Shown in pieces: positions 25,276-34,540 of a DNA stretch of 64,000 nt. The translations under genes were made by a program, and so were the position numbers. The stretch comes from Roseivirga sp. UBA6052. GTDB lineage: Bacteria > Bacteroidota > Bacteroidia > Cytophagales > Cyclobacteriaceae. The number at the start of each line of letters is the position of its first letter. Position 1 is the first letter of the stretch. The stretch is from NCBI GenBank assembly GCA_002427755.1, contig DIYO01000009.1:809296-873295 (forward strand), written 5' to 3'. A model generated the notes under the pieces. The model did not search any database and was not told the DNA's origin. It saw only the letters and a list, made by a program, of their open reading frames with translations.

Positions 25276-25965
25276 TTACTTCTTTTCTGCTGATAGAATG
25301 AATTGATATTTGAGACTTTTGTCGTCTTCTTTAATGTTTCTAAAACCAGCTTTGCGAATTAAAGTTCTAATTTCTTTCGCCTCTGTTTTATAGGCATCGG
25401 CAGGTCCAACCGGTATATTCCCTTTCTTAAAATCAATAATCAGCAATTTACCGCCTGGTTTTAGTCCTTCAAGTAGCCTAGAAAAATAAGAAGCTTTCTC
25501 AGGTATATAATTAAAGGTATTCACCACAAGGGCTAGGTCCACTTCCTCATTCAATAGATTAGGAACATCAGGAGGCGTTAAGCGAGCTTCTATATTCTTA
25601 GACCAATCCCCAACAATTGCTTTTTGGTCGTTGATATAATCTAAGGCATTAGGGTCAATGTCCAGGGCAATTACTTTGTCAGCTGTTCTTGCAAGTTTAA
25701 AACTGAAGTATCCAGATCCTGCACCAATGTCAGCTACAGTTTTGCCTTGTAGATCACCAATGAGGTTTATGATTAAGTCCGGGTTTTGCCAGTCTGTTCT
25801 ATCACCTTCTGAGCTGTCATTCTCTGCTTGAAATGACTCGACAGGAGCATCTGGCATAATCGATTGGGATGGTTTTGTATTCGGTTGCTCAGAAGAACTT
25901 TTTGGTTGGTCTGAACAACCGTAATACAATAACAAAATAGATATGTAAAGAATGCCTTTTCTCAA
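25276..25965 (-). CDS. Class I SAM methyltransferase with lipoprotein-like signal
   Basis: Protein of 229 aa. Residues 1-17 look like a signal with a weak lipobox (LYYGC, Cys17), and a low-complexity Ser/Pro/Glu linker runs to ~55. The rest is a Rossmann methyltransferase: motif I VADIGAGSGYFSFKLA, ALDIDP, and post-motif LLIIDFKKG. Substrate unknown. Exporting an enzyme that needs cytosolic SAM is odd, so either the signal is a membrane anchor retained inside, or the enzyme has another role. It is second in the DUF493 operon and overlaps its neighbour by 4 bases. Confidence 0.85.
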   Translation of the reverse strand: MRKGILYISILLLYYGCSDQPKSSSEQPNTKPSQSIMPDAPVESFQAENDSSEGDRTDWQNPDLIINLIGDLQGKTVADIGAGSGYFSFKLARTADKVIALDIDPNALDYINDQKAIVGDWSKNIEARLTPPDVPNLLNEEVDLALVVNTFNYIPEKASYFSRLLEGLKPGGKLLIIDFKKGNIPVGPADAYKTEAKEIRTLIRKAGFRNIKEDDKSLKYQFILSAEKK

Positions 25966-26225
25966 AGTGCTATGATTCCATCTATTTTATGAGCCTTTTC
26001 ATAAACCTCTATTACAGCATCGCTAGAGTTCATTTTTAGCTTAGCCGTTACACTAGTGTAATTGCCTTTGCTGCTTGGTTTAAGCGTTAAAGCTTGCTTT
26101 GGGAAAAGAGATTCTACTTCAGAAATCTTTTCTCCTTTAACAATAAACTTGAACATGTACTCAGTTGGGAAATGATGTATATCGTCCAATTTTGCTTTAA
26201 AATCCGCGGTATTAAACTTGCTCAT
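25962..26225 (-). CDS. DUF493 family protein (YbeD-like)
   Basis: The ATG at 26225 is preceded by AAGGAGAAAGAG, an unusually good ribosome site for this phylum, so 15 upstream residues were dropped. The resulting 87-aa protein shows the DUF493 (YbeD) ACT-like pattern: FPTEYMFKFIVKG at the front, and a Lys/Ser/Gly turn GNYTSVTAKLKM. Homologues are regulatory proteins of unknown role. Stop overlaps the methyltransferase start (ATGA type), so the genes are coupled. Confidence 0.85.
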   Translation of the reverse strand: MSKFNTADFKAKLDDIHHFPTEYMFKFIVKGEKISEVESLFPKQALTLKPSSKGNYTSVTAKLKMNSSDAVIEVYEKAHKIDGIIAL

Positions 26226-26252
26226 TTCTCTTTCTCCTTTCTGAAAATTAAT

Positions 26253-26280
26253 CAAAAAAAAATCGGTCATTGACCGATTT
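26253..26280 (-). terminator. Rho-independent terminator after the PpiD-like gene
   Basis: 10-bp arms (26260-26269 and 26271-26280, AAATCGGTCA/TGACCGATTT) separated by one base, so the real loop uses the inner pairs. On the minus strand it is followed by a run of eight or more T. It lies 6 bases after the foldase stop and insulates the DUF493 operon. Confidence 0.85.
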
Positions 26281-26286
26281 CTATGT

Positions 26287-28392
26287 TTAGTAAAATTTGT
26301 ATCTCGAGTCGGTCACCTCAACCCTATCAATAACAGATTGATTGAGTTTTGAGTTCACGCTGTTGAAAGCACTCGATAAGAGCTGATTCTCATAACTGGT
26401 ATAGTCTCCAATCTCAGCAGCAGATGTCTTACCTTTTAATTGAAGTACTACCACACCTAAGCCTTCAGCTACAATTGGTTTCGTTTTATCACCAGCATTC
26501 TGTAATGCCATAGTGGCTCCAATGGCCTCAGGTGCATTACCAACGTTTAATAGTGCATTCGAGCTAAGTGAAACAGAGTTGTCGTTGTAAATTTTTGCAT
26601 CGGCTCCGTAAGCTGTTGCCATGGCAGACACATCTCCTGAAAGGCTAGCAATTTTAGACTGAATAAAGTCTGCTTTCTTTTCTTGTCTTAAGATACCTTC
26701 AATCTCTGCTCTCACATCTTCAATATCCTGAAGACCTTCGTCTGTTTGACCATCGTAAACAGCCACTACGTATTCATTATCAAGATCGAATTCTTTCACA
26801 TCGCCCATTGATGCTTCTCCATAAATCCAAGAAACAACCTGACGGCTGTTTTCCACAGATCCTACACCGGCCGCATTTTTATCGATACCCGTACCACTAA
26901 ATACAGCATAACCATTTTCTCCAGCTACATTATTGAATTCGTCTGCACCATAAGCAGAAGATGCGAATTCAGCAGCCTCAAGGTATACTTGGTTTTCTGT
27001 TTCAAAGGAAGGAGTCATCTCAACAATGATTTGAGCAACTTTGTATCGGTTAGAGATTTTAGGCTCTGTTACATTTACAATGTATACTCTGTTGTTATTC
27101 TCAATAAGTCTTGGAATTACTCCTTTTCTAGTTCTTCTGAAAACTTGGTCTTCGATATCAGCAATTCTAGAATCACCTTTTTTGATCCAGCCTAAGCTTC
27201 CGCCAGCTGTACTGTTTTGACCTTCTGAGTACTCTCTAGCTAATACATCGAAAGATTCTCCATTTCGGATTCTTCTTAGCACATCATTAGCAGTTTTTCT
27301 AACTGCTTGCTGATCAGCTGGAGTTTTACCTGCTAGGTTAAATACAATTTGACTTACTCTAGCAAATTGATCTACGGTTGGCACAACATCAGAGATTTTA
27401 TGAATGGTGTAGATACCACCCTGTAAATCCGGGCCAATGATATCGCCTTTCTTCAAGTTAGAAAGATTGTCTGCTACAACATTTGGTAGTGCACTAGGAT
27501 CGTAAGTTGAGAACCCAATGCCTTGCTCTGTTACGCTTACGGCATAGCTAGAATCATTATCTCCCGACTCTAAAGCCGTTTTAATGTCCATCATTTGTGC
27601 TTGGTAAGAGGCTGAGTCCTCGGCAGAAGGAACAACCGGGAATCTTACATATTGTACAGATCTCGTTTCTTCTACTGTGTAATTATCTTCGTTATCAGAT
27701 AAGTATGATCTGATTTCAGAATCGGTGATTTCTCCAATTTGATCATCACTAACACTTGAGAAAGGAACATACATATATTCTACATCAGCAATATCGAATT
27801 GCGCTTTGTAGGCTTGCTTAGCTTCCTCTAATGTTACATATCCAGTTTTAGCTAAGAGATTCAAGAACTTTTGCTCTCTTCTTTGGATCATAGCTTGTTG
27901 CTCTGCATTAGCAAAATAGAATTGAGCCTCCGCTCCATAAGCTGGTAGCTGGCTTAAGAACTGCTTAATGCTTGCTTGGTCAGTAGCACCTACAAACTGC
28001 TGGAAGAATTGCATCATGGCAGGAGAGAGGTTCTTTCCTTGTACCATATCAATTCGCTCATTGGTTCCTATTTCTAGGCCTAATTCGTTCAGCTTGTTTC
28101 CGAAGGCAATGTCTCTAACCAACTGGTTCCACGCAGTTTCTCTTACGAATTGCATTGAGCCATCATTGGAGTTAGTTATACCATAATACCTCTTTAGATT
28201 TTCAACTAGGTTAGCGAAATCTTCTTGTGAAATCTCTTGCCCGTCAATTTCTCCTACGAATTGACTGTTACCACCAAAGAACGAAGAATTGTTGCTCAAT
28301 AGGTCGGTTAAAACGAAAGCCATAATGGAAAGGCCTACCACCACAACCAACAACTTTCCCATCTTTTCACGAAGTGTGTTAATAATTCCCAT
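26287..28392 (-). CDS. PpiD-like peptidylprolyl isomerase/chaperone
   Basis: The ATG at 28392 is chosen, giving MGIINTLREKMGKLLVVVVG, the start typical of this family; the extension upstream is not conserved-looking. The 701-aa protein has a single N-terminal membrane anchor (~13-32), a SurA-N-like helical region, and a parvulin rotamase domain (about 345-445, ARVSQIVFNLAGKTP... GGSLGWIKKGD). A second degenerate rotamase-like segment follows. It would fold newly exported envelope proteins in the periplasm. It lies downstream of lptC and the CNNM gene but has its own consensus promoter. Confidence 0.92.
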   Translation of the reverse strand: MGIINTLREKMGKLLVVVVGLSIMAFVLTDLLSNNSSFFGGNSQFVGEIDGQEISQEDFANLVENLKRYYGITNSNDGSMQFVRETAWNQLVRDIAFGNKLNELGLEIGTNERIDMVQGKNLSPAMMQFFQQFVGATDQASIKQFLSQLPAYGAEAQFYFANAEQQAMIQRREQKFLNLLAKTGYVTLEEAKQAYKAQFDIADVEYMYVPFSSVSDDQIGEITDSEIRSYLSDNEDNYTVEETRSVQYVRFPVVPSAEDSASYQAQMMDIKTALESGDNDSSYAVSVTEQGIGFSTYDPSALPNVVADNLSNLKKGDIIGPDLQGGIYTIHKISDVVPTVDQFARVSQIVFNLAGKTPADQQAVRKTANDVLRRIRNGESFDVLAREYSEGQNSTAGGSLGWIKKGDSRIADIEDQVFRRTRKGVIPRLIENNNRVYIVNVTEPKISNRYKVAQIIVEMTPSFETENQVYLEAAEFASSAYGADEFNNVAGENGYAVFSGTGIDKNAAGVGSVENSRQVVSWIYGEASMGDVKEFDLDNEYVVAVYDGQTDEGLQDIEDVRAEIEGILRQEKKADFIQSKIASLSGDVSAMATAYGADAKIYNDNSVSLSSNALLNVGNAPEAIGATMALQNAGDKTKPIVAEGLGVVVLQLKGKTSAAEIGDYTSYENQLLSSAFNSVNSKLNQSVIDRVEVTDSRYKFY

Positions 28393-28413
28393 CGGATAAT
28401 TTTTAAATAGCCG

Positions 28414-28445
28414 CAAACATAACTGAAATATGAGCTAAAATCAAA
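28414..28445 (-). promoter_or_regulatory. Consensus Bacteroidota promoter for the PpiD-like gene
   Basis: TATGTTTG (28414-28421) matches -7 TAnnTTTG exactly, and TTTG (28442-28445) is the -33 box with an ideal 20-base spacer. Expected start near 28408, with a leader of about 16 bases before the ATG at 28392. This is the best full promoter in the window. Confidence 0.75.
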
Positions 28446-28473
28446 GGAAAAAAAGGACAAAACAGCCTATAAA

Positions 28474-29757
28474 TCAGTCGTCTTTAGGCTTTTTGTATGT
28501 AAACAGCACATTATCTATTCTGGCATCTTCCATTGTCAAGATTTTTATCTCAAATGCCTCAAATTCGATAAGGTCGTTTGCTTCAGGAATATCTTCGGTA
28601 ATTGAGAGAATAAACCCTCCGAGTGTATCGTAATCACCTTCCGGTATGCCCCAATTGTGATGTTCGTTTAGATATTCAATTTCGTGTCTGGCACTCAGAA
28701 TATATTTGTTGTCTTCTATCTTTTGCTCTACCCAATCTTCATCCTCATCGTGTTCATCTTGAATTTCTCCGAAGATCTCTTCTATAACGTCTTCAAGACT
28801 AACAATTCCTGATGTTCCTCCAAATTCGTCAACCACAAGCGCTATACTCTTTCGCTCTTGAATAAATTGGATCATGAGTTCATTGGCAAGCATTGTCTCA
28901 GGGACAATTATAATCGGGTTAAGAATGCTCTGAATGTCTTTAGGTTTTTTAAAGAGTTCGAGTACATGGCAGTAACCTATGATCTCGTCAATGGTGTTTT
29001 TATATACCAATACTTTAGTGTGATTACTCTCTAGGAACTCTTCTTTTAGGTCTTCTATGTTTTCTTCCACATCTACCGCAGAGATCTCAGTTCGAGGGAT
29101 CATGCACTCTCGCACCCTTACCGTTTTAAACTCTAGCGCATTGTTGAAGATTTTAGTGTCTAGCTCTACACTGTTCTCATTTAAGTCTTCTGTGCTATTG
29201 GCATTTATATAGTTGCCTAAATCCGTTAATCCGAAAATCTGTCTGTTTTCCGAATATGCCTGTCTGAGAACACCGGTTATGATTAAGCGAGACATTTGCT
29301 CTATAATCCATACCACGGGAAACATTAGAATAAAAATGATGAGAATAGGTACTGCAAAAATGTTCAGTGAGATATTCGGGTTAATTAAAAAAAGACTCTT
29401 AGGTGTAAATTCAGCAGTAATTAGAACGATGATAGTAGAAAGTATAGTCTGAAGAATTACCACAGTACTATCATTATTAATGTTTTCCGGGAGTCGAGCG
29501 GCAATCCATGGCTCAAGCAGAGTAGCCATAAAAATACCATAGATGACTAACGCAATGGTGTTCCCAACTAAAGCTGTATTGATTAACCTTGAAGGCTTTT
29601 GGGTGAAAAAAGCCAGAATCTTTCCTGTTAAGCTACCTTTTTGGTTTTGCAGTTCAATGTGCAATTTATTAGCACTCACAAAGGCTATTTCTGTACCTGA
29701 GAAAAAGGCAGAAAAGACTAGACAAATTAGAATGATGGTTATCTGGTATGTATCCAT
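28474..29757 (-). CDS. CNNM-domain/CBS-pair/CorC-HlyC membrane protein
   Basis: Protein of 427 aa. The CNNM transmembrane domain (~1-155; SAFFSGTEIAFVSANKLHIE is the family hallmark) has four membrane segments. A CBS pair follows (about 210-335; RVRECMIPRTEISAVD and LVVDEFGGTSGIVSLEDVIEEIFGEI). A CorC/HlyC domain (~345-425) completes it. Relatives transport or sense Mg2+/divalent ions. It sits after lptC and a 72-aa membrane protein, with start and stop codons overlapping, so probably one operon. A second protein of the same architecture, GldE, is also in the window. A hairpin (28464-28490) overlapping its stop may be a terminator. Confidence 0.9.
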   Translation of the reverse strand: MDTYQITIILICLVFSAFFSGTEIAFVSANKLHIELQNQKGSLTGKILAFFTQKPSRLINTALVGNTIALVIYGIFMATLLEPWIAARLPENINNDSTVVILQTILSTIIVLITAEFTPKSLFLINPNISLNIFAVPILIIFILMFPVVWIIEQMSRLIITGVLRQAYSENRQIFGLTDLGNYINANSTEDLNENSVELDTKIFNNALEFKTVRVRECMIPRTEISAVDVEENIEDLKEEFLESNHTKVLVYKNTIDEIIGYCHVLELFKKPKDIQSILNPIIIVPETMLANELMIQFIQERKSIALVVDEFGGTSGIVSLEDVIEEIFGEIQDEHDEDEDWVEQKIEDNKYILSARHEIEYLNEHHNWGIPEGDYDTLGGFILSITEDIPEANDLIEFEAFEIKILTMEDARIDNVLFTYKKPKDD

Positions 29758-29975
29758 TAACGCTTTTTACCCTTTGGCTTTTTAGCGTTTTCTTCAGCCT
29801 CATTTTCTGAAGCCTTACGCTTTGCCCCTCGGTATCTATATAAAAATAGCATTCCAAGCGATAGCATAAAAATGAAATATGAGGCCGCAATTCCAAAATT
29901 CATGGTTTGATGAACTCCAATAATAAAGAAGACAACTGCCAGAGAGAAGAGTATAGTATCACCTAGGTTTTTCAT
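29757..29975 (-). CDS. Hypothetical two-segment membrane protein (72 aa)
   Basis: Small protein with two membrane segments (~7-24 and ~30-46) and a strongly basic tail (RYRGAKRKASENEAEENAKK...). Family not recognised. Its start overlaps the lptC stop by 4 bases and its stop overlaps the CNNM start by one base, which strongly supports translation and cotranscription with both. A topology with the basic tail inside is likely by the positive-inside rule. A role in LPS export or membrane-protein assembly is only suggested by location. Confidence 0.7.
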   Translation of the reverse strand: MKNLGDTILFSLAVVFFIIGVHQTMNFGIAASYFIFMLSLGMLFLYRYRGAKRKASENEAEENAKKPKGKKR

Positions 29976-30511
29976 TTTTCTTCAAGAATTATTTCTGAAT
30001 CTCTGATCTTAACCAATTCATAAGTAGAAAAATCTTCAGGTGCTCTCATTCCTTCTGCCATGATCAGCTCATCCTCTGTCTGTATGGTTAAGAATTTATC
30101 TGTGTAAATCTCATGAAGCTCTGGATCCCAATAGAGTTCTTCTGTACTTAGTGTCTCTTTCTTTTGAAGGTTTCTCACATAAACATCTCCTCTTGCTCTG
30201 TAGAAGTTCTCTTCTGCGGCTTTAAATCCTTCCTGCGCAGTTAACTCACTAATCTTCTCACCAGACTTATCATAGAAAGTCACTTTAATACCTTCAGGGA
30301 ACTCTACATCTCCATTTTGTTGTTGGAGTTGTTTGGCCCCGCTCATAATTACCTTCACCACAGTTGAGTCTGTAATCATGATTCGAACATTTTCTGATTC
30401 GAACATAGGGCCGGTATATTCTTCTATTTCCAGGTTTTCACCTTCTCTAGAGCAAGAGAATATCCCAAGCGTGAAAAAGCTAAGTAGAATAATTAATAAT
30501 GAGTTTTTCAT
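29972..30511 (-). CDS. lptC: LPS export ABC transporter periplasmic protein LptC
   Basis: Start ATG at 30511 gives 179 aa with a signal ending in a lipobox-like FSCSRE. The body has LptC/OstA-like beta repeats: YTGPMFESENVRIMITDSTVVKVIMSG, then DVYVRNLQKKETLSTEELYWDPE, as in the Bacteroidota LptC family. It would relay lipopolysaccharide from LptB2FG to LptA across the periplasm. It begins the short operon with the 72-aa protein and the CNNM gene. A terminator hairpin upstream isolates it from the TPR gene. Confidence 0.9.
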   Translation of the reverse strand: MKNSLLIILLSFFTLGIFSCSREGENLEIEEYTGPMFESENVRIMITDSTVVKVIMSGAKQLQQQNGDVEFPEGIKVTFYDKSGEKISELTAQEGFKAAEENFYRARGDVYVRNLQKKETLSTEELYWDPELHEIYTDKFLTIQTEDELIMAEGMRAPEDFSTYELVKIRDSEIILEEK

Positions 30512-30515
30512 AAAC

Positions 30516-30548
30516 AAAAACGGTCCTTACAAATATGCAAAGACCGTT
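30516..30548 (-). terminator. Terminator between TPR gene and lptC
   Basis: Arms AACGGTC (30542-30548 read on minus) and GACCGTT (30519-30525) with extra A/T pairing inside a ~16-base loop, then T-rich sequence on the minus strand. It lies 22 bases after the TPR stop and ends at the lptC start. Confidence 0.6.
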
Positions 30549-30569
30549 CCTAAAAGACTTTTATAGATA

Positions 30570-31898
30570 CTAGTTAGGTCTCTTTTGAAGCTTAACGGTA
30601 GTATTAATCCAACATCCTACTCTTACAGATTCACCTTCTTCTCTGTTGGCAGTGAAAATGTCACTTATTGTAGGGAACTGAGCTCTAGCTGAATTCATCT
30701 TAGGGCTGTTACCTGCTTTTGCGTAATAGTCAAATGCGGCAATAAATCTAGCTCTATCATCAACTTGGCTCACTTGCTTATCGCACTCTGAACTACCCAT
30801 GATCATATCTCCGATCATTACGTACATCTCAGGAGCAAGAGTAGGATCAATTTCAGCGGTTTTAATAGCAAATTCTTTCGCTGCAGTTTTATTGCCATTG
30901 ATTCTTTCAGTAGAGGCAATCTGCTTGTATGCTTTACCCTTGTCAGTGTTGTCATCAGTTAATTCAGCAGCTCTTACAAAGTACTCTTTAGACTTATCGA
31001 ATTCTTTGTTGGCTCCGAATTTTACCCCTAGCATGTAACCCACACCATAGTTCGGGTTGCTGTCAAATACAACTTGTGCAGCTTTAGTAAACCATTCAGA
31101 ATCTGTACAGCCACCATCAAAGGCAAAAACAAAAATCTTATTGGCAATTTCATAGTTAGTAGGGTCTGCATTGAATTCAGGTACAAGTTTATTCACTACA
31201 AAATCACAGTCGATAAGTTTTAGGTCAGCTAACTTCTCATCCACGAACTTCTTAATGTCGTTGTATCTTTTAGTGTCCTTGCTAGCGCTCTTAGCTTTAG
31301 CAATCTGAAAATCAATATGCTGCGTACTTCTTTCATATATATCTAGCTGATCATCATCTGAAAGGCCAATCTTTCTGGCTACACCAAGTACAGCCATTTG
31401 CATATAATATCTTCCAAGCGAGAAGTTACAGTTGTCACCTTTAACCTCGTAGGCCTCTTTAATTAGGTCTAATACCATTTGAGTCTTCTCTTTGGTTTTG
31501 TCTTTATAGTAGAAGAAGAAAGCGTCAATGGCATATCTGTCAATTGACTTCTTTTTGTCTTCAGGAAAGTTTTCGTAACGCGCTTTATAAAGGTCCATTA
31601 CCTTTTGAGCGGCAGCTGCTTTCTCTGGAGACTTATCCGGAGCACCTCTCCATTCTTCTTTCCAAACTTTAGTGCTATTAATGTATAGCGAAGGGCTAAG
31701 TTTTGGATATTTAGTAAGAAGCTCTTCTATACGAGGCTTAGTTGCTTCGTAATTTCCTTGCTTATACTCATCATCAAAAAGAGTCCATAGCGTTTGAGCT
31801 GCTGATCTTTCAGACGGATCTTCCGGCCAATTGAATTGACCTAAGGCAGAAGTGCAGATGGCCATTAAGGCGACTAATAAAAGTCCTTTCAATCTCAT
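30570..31898 (-). CDS. Secreted tetratricopeptide-repeat-like protein
   Basis: Protein of 442 aa with a signal peptide (MAICTSALGQFN). The remainder is helical with degenerate TPR-like segments, clearest around residues 280-345 (GVGYMLGVKFGANKEFDKSKEYFVRAAEL, then AYKQIASTERINGNKTAAKEFAIKTAE). It should act in the periplasm as a scaffold. It starts 12 bases after the outer-membrane protein gene, so the two are an operon. Linkage of an OMP gene, a TPR gene and lptC suggests envelope biogenesis. Confidence 0.8.
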   Translation of the reverse strand: MRLKGLLLVALMAICTSALGQFNWPEDPSERSAAQTLWTLFDDEYKQGNYEATKPRIEELLTKYPKLSPSLYINSTKVWKEEWRGAPDKSPEKAAAAQKVMDLYKARYENFPEDKKKSIDRYAIDAFFFYYKDKTKEKTQMVLDLIKEAYEVKGDNCNFSLGRYYMQMAVLGVARKIGLSDDDQLDIYERSTQHIDFQIAKAKSASKDTKRYNDIKKFVDEKLADLKLIDCDFVVNKLVPEFNADPTNYEIANKIFVFAFDGGCTDSEWFTKAAQVVFDSNPNYGVGYMLGVKFGANKEFDKSKEYFVRAAELTDDNTDKGKAYKQIASTERINGNKTAAKEFAIKTAEIDPTLAPEMYVMIGDMIMGSSECDKQVSQVDDRARFIAAFDYYAKAGNSPKMNSARAQFPTISDIFTANREEGESVRVGCWINTTVKLQKRPN

Positions 31899-31910
31899 AA
31901 TCTTAGTAGT

Positions 31911-33200
31911 TTAGTTAAATCTTGTTCTAGTAAACCAGGTAACGTCTTGGATGCTAAATCCAAAATGTACCTTCACATAATCTTCTCTCACGAGTCCATT
32001 TTCAACATTCCCCCTTTGGCCTAGTGTAACACCTAAATTAAGGTGAGATAAGCCCCAAAAAGCGTTCAGTGGTATAGATGCTCCAAAATTTATACCAAGA
32101 TCGTTAACATTCTGGTTATTAACCAAAAACGGGGTCCGTTCAAAATGAACTCCAAATCTATAACTTATTACGTTAGAAAGCTTATTGGTTTGAATATCAG
32201 GGATAAATTCTCCACCAACGGCAATTCTAAAGGAGCGTGTATATGATGTCAAAGCTTGTCCATCTTCGTCACGATAATCAGCCCAGTCTTGCATATGGAA
32301 GTCAAAACCAACCATAAGTTTCTGTAAGGCCTCGTAACTTACACCTATGCCTAACTTAGCTGGCAGGCGTACTGTTTTCTTTTCAAGACTATCATCGACC
32401 AAAGTGTCGGCACTAATGACTGTACCAGCGGCAATTCTATTCTCGAATGTTACAAAGGAATTTTGTCTAAGATTTAGGTCTGGGGTGTAGTAACCACCAA
32501 GGTTCAGCCATTTATTTGTTCCAAGAGGAAGTTTGTATACGAGGCCTAGTGTCGTATTAAGTGAACTATAGCTTTTTCTAGTGTCCACTACAGTTGTTCC
32601 AAAAGCAACCTCTGTTACATCACCAAGTTGGAAACGATCCTCTTTGTTAATCGATCCAAAAATTAAAGATGCTTCTAAACCCACATAGAGGTTCTTGAAT
32701 TTAAATCCGTTTGCAATTGATACTTCGTCTAAGCCACCTGTACCTGTTACAAGTGTACCAATGTCGTTTCCGCCTGGGCCACCACCTTCATTAACTTGAA
32801 GAAACCCAAAGTTTACTGAACTGTAAGGATTTAATGAGAGTCCCAGATTCCATTTTTTAGGAACGATAGGTAGGTTGAAGCCAAGGTCTTTGAATCCCCC
32901 TGTGGCAGTTGTATAATTCTCATCGTTATCTGAAATAGTACGGTAGTCAATAATTCCACCAGCTTGAAAAACAGCTTCATCATTAGATGCTGCTAATGCC
33001 GGGTTGGTATGGTTTAAGAAAAACTTAGAGTTGTAAGTAATTCCAAGTCCTCCCATAGCCGCGTTGTGCGAATAACCCGTCCAATTGATATTACCCAAAC
33101 CTATGATGGAATAACTCGATTGATCGTATTGCGCATTTGCCTGAAACCCAAGTAGCAGAGAGAAAAGAATGCAATAGACAAATCTATGTTTTACGCTCAT
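31911..33200 (-). CDS. Outer-membrane beta-barrel protein (FadL/PorV-like type)
   Basis: The ATG at 33200 is chosen because it begins a signal peptide (MSVKHRF...GFQANAQY); five upstream residues from a GTG are not needed. The 429-aa mature region opens with SSYSIIGLGNINWTGYSHNAAMGGLGITY, common in Bacteroidota outer-membrane proteins of the FadL/PorV superfamily. Alternating amphipathic strands continue to a C-terminal aromatic strand (WFTRTRF). Function unknown. It is the first gene of an operon with the TPR protein. Confidence 0.8.
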   Translation of the reverse strand: MSVKHRFVYCILFSLLLGFQANAQYDQSSYSIIGLGNINWTGYSHNAAMGGLGITYNSKFFLNHTNPALAASNDEAVFQAGGIIDYRTISDNDENYTTATGGFKDLGFNLPIVPKKWNLGLSLNPYSSVNFGFLQVNEGGGPGGNDIGTLVTGTGGLDEVSIANGFKFKNLYVGLEASLIFGSINKEDRFQLGDVTEVAFGTTVVDTRKSYSSLNTTLGLVYKLPLGTNKWLNLGGYYTPDLNLRQNSFVTFENRIAAGTVISADTLVDDSLEKKTVRLPAKLGIGVSYEALQKLMVGFDFHMQDWADYRDEDGQALTSYTRSFRIAVGGEFIPDIQTNKLSNVISYRFGVHFERTPFLVNNQNVNDLGINFGASIPLNAFWGLSHLNLGVTLGQRGNVENGLVREDYVKVHFGFSIQDVTWFTRTRFN

Positions 33201-33352
33201 TATAATTTTTGACACCGCTTTATTTAAGAGGCCCTTTTTTGAGGGCTACAAAGATGTTAGATTTTACTTTATGAACAAACAAAAGTGCAGCCACTCAGGA
33301 GTCAATCCGCTTTAAATCAGTAATATTTAACATTATTTGAGATATCTAAGCG

Positions 33353-34429
33353 ATGAATAAATCGAACTACAAGGTGATTGGGGTTATGTCAGGTACTTCT
33401 TTAGACGGGCTTGACATGGTCTATGCACATTTCTCAGAGTCCGAAAAAGGATGGTCATATGAAATTATAGATGCCATTACTGTCGAACATTCAGTCGAGA
33501 TTCTTAAAAAACTTCCACAACTGGCATTTGCATCAGATGGTGAGATTGCAGATTTAGACATAGAATTTGGGAGGTTTATCGGGAAGAGTATTACCGAGTC
33601 ATTTAATGAGGTACTAAATGAGGTTGATTTTATTGCTTCTCACGGGCATACGGCTAAGCATAGCCCATCCAACGGTTATACTATTCAAATTGGTAATGCA
33701 GGAGAGATTTTTGGAAAAACAGGAAGACCGGTTATCAATAACTTTAGAGCGAAGGACGTAGCCTTTGGTGGTCAAGGCGCACCTTTGGTACCTATTGGAG
33801 ACAGAGATCTATTTTCTGACTATAACTATTGTGTTAACCTAGGAGGTATTGCTAACATTTCTCTGCAGCATGACAATGAAAGAATTGCTTTTGACATTTG
33901 CCCTTTTAATATGGCTTTGAACCAGGTGAGTGAGGCATTGGGCTTTCCTTTTGATAAAGGAGGCCGGTTAGCGGAAGCAGGAGAGGTTGATTCAGGTTTA
34001 TTAAAGCAACTTAGAAGTATATCATTCTATAAGGAAAGTGGACCAAAGTCATTGGCCTTTGAAGATTATGTAAAGTTTTGGCAGCCACTCATTCAGGATT
34101 GGAATATTTCAAATGAGCATAAACTCAGAACATTGGTAGAGCATTTTGCCAACGAAATTGCTTCTGTGTGTTCAGAAGGGTCATTGGATGAAAAAATGAT
34201 TCTCACTGGCGGAGGCACACATAATTCGTTTTTCGTAAGTGTTTTGAAAAATAAGCTGCCCAATATTCAAATTGATATTCCAGATAAGCTAATCATTGAT
34301 TTCAAAGAAGCGTTGATTTTTGGCTACCTAGGTGTGTTAAAGTACTTGAATAGGCCTAATTGTCTGGCTTCTGTAACTGGGGCTAAATGTGACAATGTTG
34401 GGGGAGAAGTCTATGGCTTCGACCAATAA
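33353..34429 (+). CDS. anmK: Anhydro-N-acetylmuramic acid kinase
   Basis: Complete 358-aa AnmK. The signature GVMSGTSLDGLDMVY is at ~11-25, followed by SHGHTAKHSP, PVINNFRAKDVAFGGQGAPLVPIGD and CVNLGGIANIS, all conserved ATP- and sugar-binding motifs of the family. It opens and phosphorylates 1,6-anhydroMurNAc, giving MurNAc-6-phosphate for cell-wall recycling. Partner genes (murQ, ampG) are not adjacent. It is divergent from the outer-membrane protein gene with ~150 bases between. Confidence 0.96.
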   Translation: MNKSNYKVIGVMSGTSLDGLDMVYAHFSESEKGWSYEIIDAITVEHSVEILKKLPQLAFASDGEIADLDIEFGRFIGKSITESFNEVLNEVDFIASHGHTAKHSPSNGYTIQIGNAGEIFGKTGRPVINNFRAKDVAFGGQGAPLVPIGDRDLFSDYNYCVNLGGIANISLQHDNERIAFDICPFNMALNQVSEALGFPFDKGGRLAEAGEVDSGLLKQLRSISFYKESGPKSLAFEDYVKFWQPLIQDWNISNEHKLRTLVEHFANEIASVCSEGSLDEKMILTGGGTHNSFFVSVLKNKLPNIQIDIPDKLIIDFKEALIFGYLGVLKYLNRPNCLASVTGAKCDNVGGEVYGFDQ

Positions 34430-34540
34430 AGGTGTACCTACATTTAATTTACCGTTTAAAAAATATCTAGTCTTTTGGCTTTCAGCTTTGAAGAAAAATA
34501 TAATCATCGTAATATATATTCGCGATTCATATCAACCTTC

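Noticed and set aside
28474..29757. Naming the first CNNM/CBS protein gldE
   Set aside because: The architecture is the same, but the copy at 56303-57631 is adjacent to ssb and gldD and is the one that fits GldE.
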